Made by a program: the position numbers and the translations under genes
The notes under the pieces: model-generated
Databases searched by the model: none
What the model was told of the DNA's origin: nothing
The model's input: only the letters and a program-made list of their open reading frames with translations
Shown here: positions 38,235 to 47,544 of the stretch, one piece after another
Layout: each line of letters starts with the position of its first letter
Position numbering within the stretch: position 1 is the first letter of the stretch
Source of the DNA: Deinococcus sp. LM3
GTDB taxonomy: Bacteria; Deinococcota; Deinococci; Deinococcales; Deinococcaceae
Assembly (NCBI RefSeq): GCF_002017875.1
Contig: NZ_MUFV01000008.1
Span: 1 to 51,763 of the forward strand
DNA: 51,763 nucleotides
Direction of reading: 5' to 3'

Positions 38235-41200
38235 CTAGAAGGTGGTCAGGGCGCTGTTCCCCTGCGCGATGGCCCCCTGGAGTCCGTTCGCGGCCTCGGC
38301 GAGTGCCTGGGCGTTCCCGGATTTCATGGCGGTGATGTACGTGTCGAGGAAGGGCTGCAGGATGCCCTGCATGACGGCGCTCTTCACGAACCCGTCGATC
38401 AGGCCCTGGAGGATCTGCTGCCCGAGGCCCTTGCGGACGTCCAGGCCGAGTTCCGCGAAGGACCGTTTGCCCTGCTTGATGCCGTCGAGCATGCCGGTGC
38501 TGATGGCGCTGTACAGGGCGTCCCCGAGGCCCTTGGCGATGTCGACGCTCTCCTGGTCGATGCTGCTTTTCTTGAAGCCCAGCCAGCCCCAGAATCCGCC
38601 GCGGCTCTCAACCCTGGCGTATTTGCTCAGGTCGAAGAACTTCACGTCCTTGGTCGCCTGGGAGACCTGCTCGGCGGCTTTCTTCGCGCTGTTCGCGCCG
38701 CCCTGGAAGATGTCGATGAGGGTGGTGACGACCGTGGTGACGCCGGCGATCAGCGCGCCGATCCAGTCGCCCTTGGCGAGGGCGCCCAGGGTGGCCTGCA
38801 CGCCGCTCACGAAGGTGTCGATCACGCCGTCGATATCCTCGTCGCCGGTCTTGAACACCCCGGCCAGTCCGCCGATCAGGGCCTGCGCCCCGGCGATCAG
38901 GCCGCCCTGCCCGCCGCCCTTCTTCAGGTACGCGGCGAGCCCATCGAGTCCAGCGCTGATGGTGCCCTGGAGCTTCCCGCCCTTGCCGACGATCCCGGCG
39001 AGCATAGTCAGGCGGTCGGCGGCGGGGTTTCCTTCACTGGCGACCTTCCCTTCGAGATCGGTGATGCGTTTGAGGGCGTCGATGTACTCGGGCGTCCCGG
39101 CGACCAGTCCGGTGAGACGGGCGCGCCAGTAGGCCAGAGCGGCGTTCAGTCCGGCGAGGTACGCGGGGCTGCCGTCGCGTCCCTCGGCGTCCGCGAGGGC
39201 CTTCTGCGCCTCGGCGAGGGCCAGGGCGCTCTCGGCCGCCTGGTCTTTCTGGGCCTGGTTGAACGCCGTGGCGGCGTCCTCGCCGGCTTTCGCAGCGGCC
39301 AGGGTGACGTTGTCCAGCAGCGTCTGGTAGGCCTGCTGCGTGGCGAGCAGACCGTCACGGACCTGGAGTTCGTCGGGCGTGAGGTCCTCGTCGCGTTTCT
39401 CCGCGAACGCCGCGAGGGCCGCGCGGAGGTCCGCGAGCTTGGTGGTGTACGTGTCCCGCAGCGTGTCGAACTGCGCGGCGGCCTTCGCACTCGCGCTGCC
39501 TGCGTCGTCGGGTTTGCCGACGGCGGCCACGTCCTTCTCCCCCTGGGTCAGCAGGGCGTCCGGATCTCCGACCAGCCCGGCGGCCTTCTGCCGGACCTTC
39601 CCGCTCACCTGATCGAGGGACCGCAGCGCCGCGTCGATCTGCGCGACGGCCGCCTCCCCGCTCTTGCCCATGGCGGCGTAGGTGGTGCGCCAGGTCTGAA
39701 GCACGCTGCGGGCGGTGGCGCGCTGCGCGGCGTCCTGGGTGTCGAGGTTGTCCTGCAGGTCCTGGATGCGGCCGTTGATCTCGGTCTTCAGGCCCTCGCT
39801 GGTCTCCTTCTCGCTGGCGGTGAGCTGCTTACCGGTGTCGCGTTTCACGGCCAGCTGGTAGTCGCGGTAGGCGTTCTCGGCGTCGGTGCGGATCCGGCCG
39901 AGGGCAAGCTGGTGGTCCCGTTCCAGCAGTTGCCGGACGGTGAGGGTCGTGCCGTCCGCCTGGAGGCGCTGCTGGTCCAGCAGGCCCTGCTGCTGCGCCT
40001 CGTCCACGGCCGCCTGGTAGCGGTCGCGTTCGGCGGCTTCCTCGATCGCGCGGGACTGATCGACCTCGGCGCGCTTGGCGGCGAGCAGCTGGGGCTGGTA
40101 GCGTTTGCGGATCTCCAGCTTCTGGGCTTCAGTGAGGTTCTCGGCGTCCAGTTCGTCCGCCTGCTGGTTCTCGACGTCGCGGGTGCGCTGTTCGAGGTCA
40201 GCCAGGAGGCTGGCGCGGATCCGGGCGGCGGTGTCCCGGTCCAGGGTTTCCAGGGCCGCGTTCAGGGCGCGGCGGGCGTCCTCCTCTGCGGTGGTGCGGT
40301 CGCTGAGGTTCTTCGCGAGGGTGTTGTTCAGGCGGGCGGTGTTCGCGGCGAGTTCGCGGTCCCGGGCCTCCTCGAGTTCCCGGCGGCGGGCGTCGGTGAT
40401 GCCCTCCAGCGCGAGGAGCTTGGCGTACTTCTCGCGGGTCTGGCGGTCCTCGTCGGCGGCGGTCGCGCGGGCGGCGGCGTCACGGGCGTCCTGAACCCGC
40501 TGCCCGAACTGGAGTTCCAGGCGGAGCAGTTCGGTCAGGTTGCCCTTGGCCGCCGCCTTGCGATTCTCGTACTCGCCTTCGGCGGTGCCCTGGTCGGCTC
40601 CGGCCTGCGCGAGTCGGCTCTCGGTGAGGGCCTGCTGCACCTGCGCGTCCGTGAGTTGCTTGCGCTTCCCGATCTCCGCGTCGAGCAGGGCCAGTTTGTC
40701 CTTGTCCCCGCCGTTGGCGAGGACGCGGGCGCGGGCGTTCTCCAGTTCGGAGAGGGTCCACTTGTCAACTTCGGCACGGAGCTTCTCAATTTCCGTGCGG
40801 CGGTTGATGACCCCCTGTCCCTGAGTGGCGAGCGTCTGCCCCTGGGTGATCAGGGCGGTGACGCTGGCGCGCAGCGCGGGCGGAAGCTGGTCGACCTTCG
40901 CCCTGGTATCGGCGAGGGCCTGCTGGTAGCGCTGGAGGCTCTCGGCAGTGACCTTGCCCTGCTGCACCTGGAGCTTGAACCGGTCGTTGAGCTGACCGGT
41001 CTCGCGGATCAGGGTCTGCTGGGCCTTGCTGGCCGCCTCGGCTGCTGCCTGGGCTTTCTTGTCGGCTGCGGCCTGCACGCCCGCACGGCGCGCACGTTCC
41101 GCCAGGATGGCGTTCAGTTGCGTGCCGAGCCGGTTCGCCCGGGCCTGCTTCTCCATGTCGTCAAGCTGCTGCTTCGTCTTGCCGCGCAGGGCTTCCTTGT

Positions 41201-41255
41201 ACTCGGTGAGGGCCACGCCACTCAGGGCGACCGTCCGGGCGGCAGCGGCCTGCAC
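38235..41255 (-). CDS. Tape measure protein, third part (frame starts upstream near 41325)
   Basis: This frame continues the tape measure: long heptad-rich helices (for example the LDDMEKQARANRLGTQL and QTREKYAKLLALEG regions), then a Gly/Ala membrane-like segment (about 780-870) and a terminal domain. It is joined to the part at 41222-41755 by a missing base in the CCCC of CTCCCCTGG near 41322-41325. Adding a C gives QKLPLALQAGTQALFNQAAA in continuous frame. At its other end the stop TAG is supplied by the transposon insertion. It has no start or ribosome binding site of its own. Confidence 0.8.
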   Translation of the reverse strand: MQAAAARTVALSGVALTEYKEALRGKTKQQLDDMEKQARANRLGTQLNAILAERARRAGVQAAADKKAQAAAEAASKAQQTLIRETGQLNDRFKLQVQQGKVTAESLQRYQQALADTRAKVDQLPPALRASVTALITQGQTLATQGQGVINRRTEIEKLRAEVDKWTLSELENARARVLANGGDKDKLALLDAEIGKRKQLTDAQVQQALTESRLAQAGADQGTAEGEYENRKAAAKGNLTELLRLELQFGQRVQDARDAAARATAADEDRQTREKYAKLLALEGITDARRRELEEARDRELAANTARLNNTLAKNLSDRTTAEEDARRALNAALETLDRDTAARIRASLLADLEQRTRDVENQQADELDAENLTEAQKLEIRKRYQPQLLAAKRAEVDQSRAIEEAAERDRYQAAVDEAQQQGLLDQQRLQADGTTLTVRQLLERDHQLALGRIRTDAENAYRDYQLAVKRDTGKQLTASEKETSEGLKTEINGRIQDLQDNLDTQDAAQRATARSVLQTWRTTYAAMGKSGEAAVAQIDAALRSLDQVSGKVRQKAAGLVGDPDALLTQGEKDVAAVGKPDDAGSASAKAAAQFDTLRDTYTTKLADLRAALAAFAEKRDEDLTPDELQVRDGLLATQQAYQTLLDNVTLAAAKAGEDAATAFNQAQKDQAAESALALAEAQKALADAEGRDGSPAYLAGLNAALAYWRARLTGLVAGTPEYIDALKRITDLEGKVASEGNPAADRLTMLAGIVGKGGKLQGTISAGLDGLAAYLKKGGGQGGLIAGAQALIGGLAGVFKTGDEDIDGVIDTFVSGVQATLGALAKGDWIGALIAGVTTVVTTLIDIFQGGANSAKKAAEQVSQATKDVKFFDLSKYARVESRGGFWGWLGFKKSSIDQESVDIAKGLGDALYSAISTGMLDGIKQGKRSFAELGLDVRKGLGQQILQGLIDGFVKSAVMQGILQPFLDTYITAMKSGNAQALAEAANGLQGAIAQGNSALTTF

Positions 41256-41755
41256 CTTCGTGCTGGACGCCAGGGCGGCCGCCTGGTTGAACAGCGCCTG
41301 CGTGCCCGCCTGGAGGGCCAGGGGAGTTTCTGCACGCGCGCCTGGAAGTCCTCCATCCGCTGGTTGAAGGCCAGCAGGCTGGCGGCCGTGACCTTGCCCT
41401 GGTCGGACTGGAGCTTGAACGCCGCGATGCTCTGCCGGATCTCCCGGACGAGCGTCTCGCGGGTCGCGGCGGCCGCCCTGTCGGCGGTGGTGCCGGCCTT
41501 CACGGCGGACGTGCGTTCCCGTTCCCGGCGGGCCTCCTCGGCAAGGATGGCCGTCATGGCCTTCTTGTTGTTGGTCCGCTCCGCTTCGGCCTTGGCCTGG
41601 GCGAGTTCTAGCGGGGTGAGTTCCTTCAGGCTCTTCTTCAGCTCGGCCTGTTTGACGAGGTCGGCGGCGGTGGTCTTCGCGCCGCCCTTGCTGGTGATGG
41701 CGGTCCCGTCGTCATTGAGCCCGAGGTCCTTCAGGGTTTTCGTGCCGCTGGGCAT
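41222..41755 (-). CDS. Tape measure protein, second part (frameshifted)
   Basis: The residues SGTKTLKDLGLNDDGTAI to about DFQARVQKLP form the linker between the first and third parts, with Lys/Glu-rich helices. It is connected upstream by one missing base in the GGGGG (+ strand) run at 41762-41766 and downstream by one near 41322. The final about 30 residues of this open frame are shadow sequence. It is probably not a separate gene. Confidence 0.7.
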   Translation of the reverse strand: MPSGTKTLKDLGLNDDGTAITSKGGAKTTAADLVKQAELKKSLKELTPLELAQAKAEAERTNNKKAMTAILAEEARRERERTSAVKAGTTADRAAAATRETLVREIRQSIAAFKLQSDQGKVTAASLLAFNQRMEDFQARVQKLPWPSRRARRRCSTRRPPWRPARRCRPLPPGRSP

Positions 41756-44700
41756 GACGGTGGGGGTTTGATGGCCTGGACGGCGGCGGCGGTGACCTTG
41801 GCGGTCTGCCCGAGGGTCTTGATGTCCTGCGTGAAGCCCTGCGCGGCGTCCTGCGCGCGGGCGCGGACGGCGTCGAGGGCCGCGCCGGTCAGCTGGGCAC
41901 CGGTGCGGATGTCGCCCAGTCCGGCCTGCGCGGTCTGCGCGGCGCCGCCCAGGTCGGTCTTGAGGGTGCTGGCCACCCCGGCGACGTCCTGCTGGAGTTG
42001 CGCGCCGGACGAACTGACGCCGTTCAGGCCGGCCTGCACGTTCCCGAGGGCGCTGTTCAGGGCGCTCCCGGCTCCGTTGTCGGCCGCGAAGTCCTTCAGG
42101 GCGCTGGTCGCGCCGGCCAGACTGCTGGCGACCCCGTCGGCGGTGCTCGTGGCGCTGTCCCTGGCGGACGCGGCGGCCGCCGCCTGAGCACGGTCGTACG
42201 CCGCCTGGGAGGAACCGGCGAAGCGGTCGATGATCCCGGTCGCGGTGCTCACGGCGGCGCTGGCCACTCCGGCCAGGGCGTCCCCGACGCTCAGGCCCAG
42301 GGCCTTCAGGACGTTCCCGATGGGCGCGAGGATGCGGCTGATGCTGTTCGCAGCCCCGGCGACGATGCTGCTCACGCGGTTGTACGCCTGCATCAGGAAG
42401 TCCGCGCCCGCCTGGACGGGCTGCACGACGTACCGGAAGAACGCCCCGGCCGCCTGCGACAGCACCCGGCTCACGCCGTCACTGAACTGCCCGTACAGGC
42501 GGATGCCGGCCGCGAGGACCTGCCCGGCCTGCGTGACGAACGCGTTCCGGACGGCCAGCAGCAGCGCCCCGAACACCCCGGCCAGCCCTTTGATGATCAG
42601 GCCGACGCCCTGCACGTTCCGGCCGACGCTCGCGGCGAACGCACCGACGTACCCGCCGGCGGCGACGAACACGGCGCGTGCGCCCTGCCCGAACGCCTGG
42701 ATGAGCTTCACGACCCCGGCGAGGATCGTGCCAATGCCGGTCCCGGCGAGCTTGAACACGTCCGGGAGGCTGGCCACGAACCGCCCGAGGGCGACCAGCG
42801 CCAGGCGGGCAATGCCGGCGCCGCGCGTGGCGGCGTCCGCGATGCCCTGCAGGCTGAGGGTGATGCCGCCCTGCCCGACGCCGAACGCGGACAGCAGCGA
42901 CCCGATGGCGGCGATGACCCCCTGGAACACGCCGTTCACGACGTTCAGCAGGATGCCGAGCGCGACGGTCGCGGCGGTCTGGATGACCGTCCACACTTCC
43001 CAGAGGACCTTCAGAACGGGGTACAGCACCGAATCCCACACGACACGGATGCCGGCGAAGACGGTCGTGACGATGCTGCCCAGGCCGGTCATGGCGGTGC
43101 GGGCCGAGTCGGCCAGCTGCCCGAACGCACCCTTCCCTTCCTGTGAGAGGGTGATCATGCCGCTGAACGCCTCGACGGCCTGGGTGGCGCCGCGCACGAT
43201 GGCGGCGAGCGCCGCGAGGAACGGCGTGCCGATCTGGATCTTGACCTGCTCGAACGCCGCGCCGAACTGCTTCCCGGCGCCCTGGAGGGACTCGAGACGT
43301 TCGCGGGCGACGCGGGCGGCTTCGCCCTGTTTCTTCATCGCCTCGGTGTTCGCCTCGATGGCTTTCGGGCCTTCGCGCAGGAGGATCTGCGCGGCGCGCA
43401 GGGCGTCCTGACCGAAGATCTGCCGGAGCAGCTGCTTCTGCGCCTGCGGCGTCAGGTCCACCAGTTTGGCCTTGAGGTCTTTCAGGACGTCGTTCAGGGG
43501 CCGCATCTGCCCGGCCCCGTCGAAGGCGCTGACGTTCAGGGCCGCGAGGGCCTTGGCGCCCGTCTCGACCGGCGCGGTCAGGGACAGCAGCATGGTCTTG
43601 AGCGACGTGCCGGCGTCCGACATGTTCTTGAATCCGCCCTGCGCGAGGGTGGCCATGGTGCCCGTGAACTGCTCGAGGCTCAGGCCCGCGTCGCGCGCGA
43701 CCGGACCGACCGCCGCGATCGCGAGGCTCAGGTCCTGCGCGCCGAGGAAGGTCTTGTTGCTGAAGTTCGCGAACACGTCCGCGACGGTGGACAGCTGCGG
43801 CGCCTGCAGCCCGAAGGCCGTCATGGCGCTCACGGCGAGCTTCCCGCCCTCGGCGGCAGTGATCCCGGCCGCCCCGGCGAGTTCCAGGGCGCCCTTGAGG
43901 CCCCCGCCGATCACGTCGGTGGCGCTCAGGCCCGCGCGGTTCAGTTCCAGGACCGCGCCGGCCGCGTCGCGCGCCCCGACCCCGAGGGGTTTGCCGATGT
44001 CGAACGTGGCGGCCGTCAGCTGGCGCAGCTGCTCGGCGGTGGGTTGCGTCAGGGTGCGGATGTCCGCGAGGACCTGCTCGAACTGCGCGGCCGTCTTGAC
44101 GCTCGCGGCGATCGCGACGCCCAGCGCGACCACGGCGGCCGTGACGGCGGCGATGGCAATGGCGACGGGTCCGCCCACCGCGCCGACGCCGCTGAGGCTG
44201 CTGCCGAGCGTTCCGGCCTGCGCGGCGGCCGCGCCGAGGCTGCCCCCGGCGATCTGCGCGAACTGCGGCAGCTGGCGCAGGGCAGCCATGATGCCTCCGG
44301 CGAACCCGGCGCCGCTGGGGTTGTTGTTCAGGCTGTTCAGGTTCGAGCGGATCTGGCCACTCATGCGGCTCAGTTCGCCCATCTGCGCGGTCGTGGTGGT
44401 CGTGCGGCGGCCCACGGCGGCGATCTGCCCTTCCAGGCGCTTCATCTCGGCTTCGAAGGCCTGCACGGCGGCACGCTTGTCGGCGAAGCGTCCGGCGGCG
44501 GCCGTGGCGCGTTCGAACTCGGCGCGGGCGGCGGCCATGTCGGCGCGGATCTTGGTGATGCTCTGCGCGTTGATGTTCCGGGTGGCCTGCGTCAGGCCCT
44601 TCATGGTCCGTTCGAGGTTCGCGGCCTCGCGGCTGCCGGCCGTCAGGGTGGCGGCCATGGCGCGGCCGTCCCGTTCGATGCCCTGGATGCCGCGCAGGTA

Positions 44701-45429
44701 CGTGCGGAGGCTGACCTCGCCCCGGTCGTACTGACCCTTGAGGCTCTGGAGGTCACGGCCGAGTTTCGCGACGGCCTCCGACTGGGCGCGCTCGGCACCA
44801 CGGGCCGCTTCACGGGCGGCGCGGGCCTGGGCGTCCGCCAGTCCCTTCAGAGCGGTGGCGGCCTGGCCACTGCTATTCCGCAGGGCGTCCAGGCGGGCCT
44901 GCTGACTCTGCGTGAGGGGACCGAGGCCCCGCAGGCTGGCGATCTCCGCGTCGATGGTGGCCTTCAGGTTGCGGGTCGCCTGATCGAACTGAGCTGTGTT
45001 CAGGACGCTGTTCTTCAGGTCGGCCTGCAGGGCGCGGAGTTGCGAGGCGTAGGCGTTGCTGACGCCCGGGCCGCCGCCACCGGCCCCGTTGCCGCCGCCC
45101 CCGCCAGGGCCGCCGCCGAGGCTGCGGATCCGGCCTTCCAGGGCGGTCAGGTCCGTGATCTGCTTACCGATCCGGCTGATGACGCCTTTCAGGGCGCTGA
45201 CGTCCACCCGCAGGAGGCTTTTCAGGTCGGTGTTCAGGTTCCGGAACGCGGCTTTCACGCCGTCCACCTGGCCGCGCAGTTGGGCCGGGTCGGCCTTCAC
45301 GTTGATGCGGACGGGTTTGGAGATCGCCTGCAGTTCGGCGCGGGCAGCGTTCGCGAACGCGGTCAGACTGGCTTTCGCGGCCGTGGTGATCAGCGTGAGG
45401 TCGATGCGGGCAGATCCGACGTTGGTCAT
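41731..45429 (-). CDS. Tape measure protein, N-terminal part with TP901-like core
   Basis: ATG 45429 has CTGGAGG upstream. The N-terminal about 330 residues are coiled coil. Residues about 440-700 match the TP901-type tape measure core (FDIGKPLGVGARDAAGAVLE, LAIAAVGPVARDAGLSLEQF). Several membrane-like segments follow. Joining all four parts gives about 2500 residues, one of the larger tape measures. At about 0.15 nm per residue the tail would be near 370 nm long. The gene should follow the tail chaperones directly; an AT-rich insert now separates them. Confidence 0.85.
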   Translation of the reverse strand: MTNVGSARIDLTLITTAAKASLTAFANAARAELQAISKPVRINVKADPAQLRGQVDGVKAAFRNLNTDLKSLLRVDVSALKGVISRIGKQITDLTALEGRIRSLGGGPGGGGGNGAGGGGPGVSNAYASQLRALQADLKNSVLNTAQFDQATRNLKATIDAEIASLRGLGPLTQSQQARLDALRNSSGQAATALKGLADAQARAAREAARGAERAQSEAVAKLGRDLQSLKGQYDRGEVSLRTYLRGIQGIERDGRAMAATLTAGSREAANLERTMKGLTQATRNINAQSITKIRADMAAARAEFERATAAAGRFADKRAAVQAFEAEMKRLEGQIAAVGRRTTTTTAQMGELSRMSGQIRSNLNSLNNNPSGAGFAGGIMAALRQLPQFAQIAGGSLGAAAAQAGTLGSSLSGVGAVGGPVAIAIAAVTAAVVALGVAIAASVKTAAQFEQVLADIRTLTQPTAEQLRQLTAATFDIGKPLGVGARDAAGAVLELNRAGLSATDVIGGGLKGALELAGAAGITAAEGGKLAVSAMTAFGLQAPQLSTVADVFANFSNKTFLGAQDLSLAIAAVGPVARDAGLSLEQFTGTMATLAQGGFKNMSDAGTSLKTMLLSLTAPVETGAKALAALNVSAFDGAGQMRPLNDVLKDLKAKLVDLTPQAQKQLLRQIFGQDALRAAQILLREGPKAIEANTEAMKKQGEAARVARERLESLQGAGKQFGAAFEQVKIQIGTPFLAALAAIVRGATQAVEAFSGMITLSQEGKGAFGQLADSARTAMTGLGSIVTTVFAGIRVVWDSVLYPVLKVLWEVWTVIQTAATVALGILLNVVNGVFQGVIAAIGSLLSAFGVGQGGITLSLQGIADAATRGAGIARLALVALGRFVASLPDVFKLAGTGIGTILAGVVKLIQAFGQGARAVFVAAGGYVGAFAASVGRNVQGVGLIIKGLAGVFGALLLAVRNAFVTQAGQVLAAGIRLYGQFSDGVSRVLSQAAGAFFRYVVQPVQAGADFLMQAYNRVSSIVAGAANSISRILAPIGNVLKALGLSVGDALAGVASAAVSTATGIIDRFAGSSQAAYDRAQAAAAASARDSATSTADGVASSLAGATSALKDFAADNGAGSALNSALGNVQAGLNGVSSSGAQLQQDVAGVASTLKTDLGGAAQTAQAGLGDIRTGAQLTGAALDAVRARAQDAAQGFTQDIKTLGQTAKVTAAAVQAIKPPPSCPAARKP

Positions 45430-45462
45430 GCGGTGGAACCTCCAGAGAGCAGGAAGGGGCAA

Positions 45463-45700
45463 TCAGACGATTAGCAGCATGAGAAAACGGCAATGGCAGC
45501 ACGATGAGACGGCGTGGAGTCGCCTCAAACAACATGTGAGACGGATTTTGACTATTTACGCTGCAGCGTATTGCCTTGCCAAGCATTCGCACCGCAAGCG
45601 CGATTAAGGTCGTCTGGGACGATTTTCGGCCTGTCTTCGTGGCCGGTATCAGCAGATCGAAAACAAGAGTCAATCGGTGCATGGTTTGAGACATCACGCC
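45463..45700. other. Gene-poor stretch with possible transposase debris
   Basis: No gene with a start and ribosome binding site is visible. On the minus strand an open segment (LTLVFDLLIPATKTGRKSS and following) looks like an eroded transposase end, but I cannot name the family. It lies just upstream of the tape measure start. Confidence 0.3.
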
Positions 45701-45821
45701 TATTGGTAGTCCGTTGACTCTCCGATCATTGCGTCCCACACGGAATGAAGGCTGATATCGACATCTCTCGCAAAACGCGTGCTGGACGTCAACCCCATCC
45801 AGAGTCAACGGACTACCAATA
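45701..45821. repeat. 121-bp MITE-like element with 21-bp perfect inverted ends
   Basis: The left end TATTGGTAGTCCGTTGACTC(T) is repeated exactly inverted at 45801-45821. GCC directly outside each end may be a 3-bp target duplication. The interior has no coding capacity. Confidence 0.75.
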
Positions 45822-45904
45822 GCCTCTTAGCACTCCAGGCTGTCCTGTGGTCCATCACGGCAATTGAGGAAACGCAATTTTGCGAAGCGTGCAAAAATCA
45901 AGGG

Positions 45905-46504
45905 GTGAAATACACAAAAACCACTCTGGCAGTTTGCCTTGCTTTGTCACTTTCAGCATGCGGAGGAGGATCGAGCCCCGAACCCACACCTCCCGCCCCT
46001 CCACAAGCCGATATTCAATTTAACTTCCCTACCTCAATCGAAATAGCAAGAGGGGGTGACGCGAGTTTTGCCGTCTCCCTGATGCAAAATAATAACAATG
46101 CACCAAGTCTTTTCGAATTAGAAATCGTTATGGAAAATGGCTCCGGAATCGAGGTAGTAAATATTGCGCCTAAAGATTCCTCAGGACGGCGCCTAGTTAC
46201 CCTAAGAGCGACAGATAAAGCCAATCTAGGAATCGTCAGAGGAACAATATCAGCTAGAATTGGCGATTTAGTTAAGAATTTGCCAATCATGGTCTCAATT
46301 AAACCAGCCGTATCAGGCTTATACAATTCGTCATTCGGCAGCAATGGTCTGGCTGCATTGCCTATTCCCTCAGGAGCAATCAGCAATGCTGCTTCGGATA
46401 TTACTTTTGATACTAGGGGACGAGTATTGGCTCTCGGGTACACCCAACTGTCACGCGGAACCGATATTGCATTCACCATTTCAAGATTTAGTGAATCTGG
46501 ATAA
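45905..46504 (+). pseudogene. Delta-60-repeat lipoprotein, N-terminal part (frameshifted)
   Basis: GTG 45905 starts VKYTKTTLAVCLALSLSAC, a lipoprotein signal (lipobox LSAC), followed by a GGGSSPEPTPPAPP linker. A beta-sandwich-like domain (about 35-135) comes next, then the first delta-60 blades (GLYNSSFGSNGLAA). The frame ends at 46504, but the next frames continue it: IDKTFGSDGHVVVNPA up to about 46580, then EAADGKLLVFGYYGEYFGV up to about 46675, then the part at 46698. Three single missing bases (near 46500, 46579 and 46675) account for the breaks. The region is AT-rich and foreign to the prophage. Confidence 0.7.
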
Positions 46505-46697
46505 TTGACAAAACGTTTGGCTCAGACGGCCATGTCGTAGTTAATCCAGCGATAACGATGAAAGAGAGTGGAGATATATGAAGCCGCAGACGGAAAGCTG
46601 CTAGTATTTGGATATTATGGTGAGTACTTTGGTGTTATTAGACTTTTAAGCAACGGATCTATAGACACTTTCATATGAATCAAACGGAATTTTAAAG

Positions 46698-47465
46698 TTG
46701 TCAAAAGCATTTTTTCCAGTGCTATCCACTGATATGGATTCAAAGGGAAGGGTATTAGTCTCTATACACAACACTCAGTATGATACAACCAGCATATTTA
46801 GACTTAATCCAGATGGTACGTATGATAATACTTTTAGTTCCGTTACACTAAACATAGCATCTCATCTGCGTCATTATAATAAGATTCGAGCACTTTCAGG
46901 AGGGGAAATAGTATTCTCATATGTCAGCGGTGAGGTAGATCAAAATATATCGATCATAAAAATTCTAGAAAACGGCACACTGGATGGCAAATTCGGCAAA
47001 CAAGGGAAGCTGGATATCGATTTAGGGTCAAGTGAGGATATTTTGATTGACACCGAAATAGATTCACGAGATCAAATAGTAATTTTCGGAAGGACGAAAA
47101 ATCTAAATCGAGCTATCATTAAACTAAACAAAAATGGCGAAGCGGTTACTTCCTTCGGGGAAAGCGGCCGACTGAATCTTGATAGTGATAAGGATGTACT
47201 TTTTGATGAACTAGAGCTAAAGAATCAGAATATCGTGCTATACGATTCATACACCCGCGGCGAATCAACAGCAGTTGAGATAGATGAATCGGGTAAGAGC
47301 AAGAGATTTAATTTCTCTAGACCATCTAACTATGAGAACGGTCGAACTACTCTTTCAAAAGTAGTCTGGAACAGCAGGCTTAGTCGCTATATTGGTTATG
47401 GAGATCTAGAAATTTCCAGCAGCTCTTTCAGTGACAGGGGTGTGATATATTCATTTTTTGAGTAG
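46698..47465 (+). pseudogene. Delta-60-repeat lipoprotein, C-terminal part
   Basis: The repeats RLNPDGTYDNTF, KILENGTLDGKFG and KLNKNGEAVTSFGESGRL are the beta-propeller delta-60 pattern. With the preceding fragments the whole lipoprotein would be about 520 residues (45905-47465). Such propellers are extracellular and of unknown ligand. The codon use is much more AT-rich than in the phage genes on either side, and the strand is opposite, as expected for a moron or inserted cassette. Downstream to 47544 there is only AT-rich sequence. Confidence 0.7.
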
Positions 47466-47544
47466 TACTAATTTTATTTATCATTATTTTTAAATACAAA
47501 TCATGCCGCTTAATATTATTGAGCAGATCAGCAAGAGGTGCCTT

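Larger units (their letters stand above)
33069..38235 (+). mobile_element. Tn3-family transposon (5167 bp) with two cargo genes
   Basis: The terminal inverted repeats begin GGGCTTAACCTAGCGAA at both ends (17 identical bases, about 39 in total with an imperfect inner part). It encodes a serine resolvase and a full-length transposase read rightwards, and two cargo genes read leftwards. The 5-bp TAGAA duplication marks it as a simple insertion into the tape measure gene. Confidence 0.95.

Noticed and set aside
41222..41755. A separate gene between the two large tape measure frames
   Set aside because: Both borders are repaired by one base in a C/G run, and the tail end is shadow sequence. It is treated as part of one gene.
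39912..45474. Long + strand frames over the tape measure region
   Set aside because: They mirror the heptad-rich minus-strand protein and have no plausible starts or domains.
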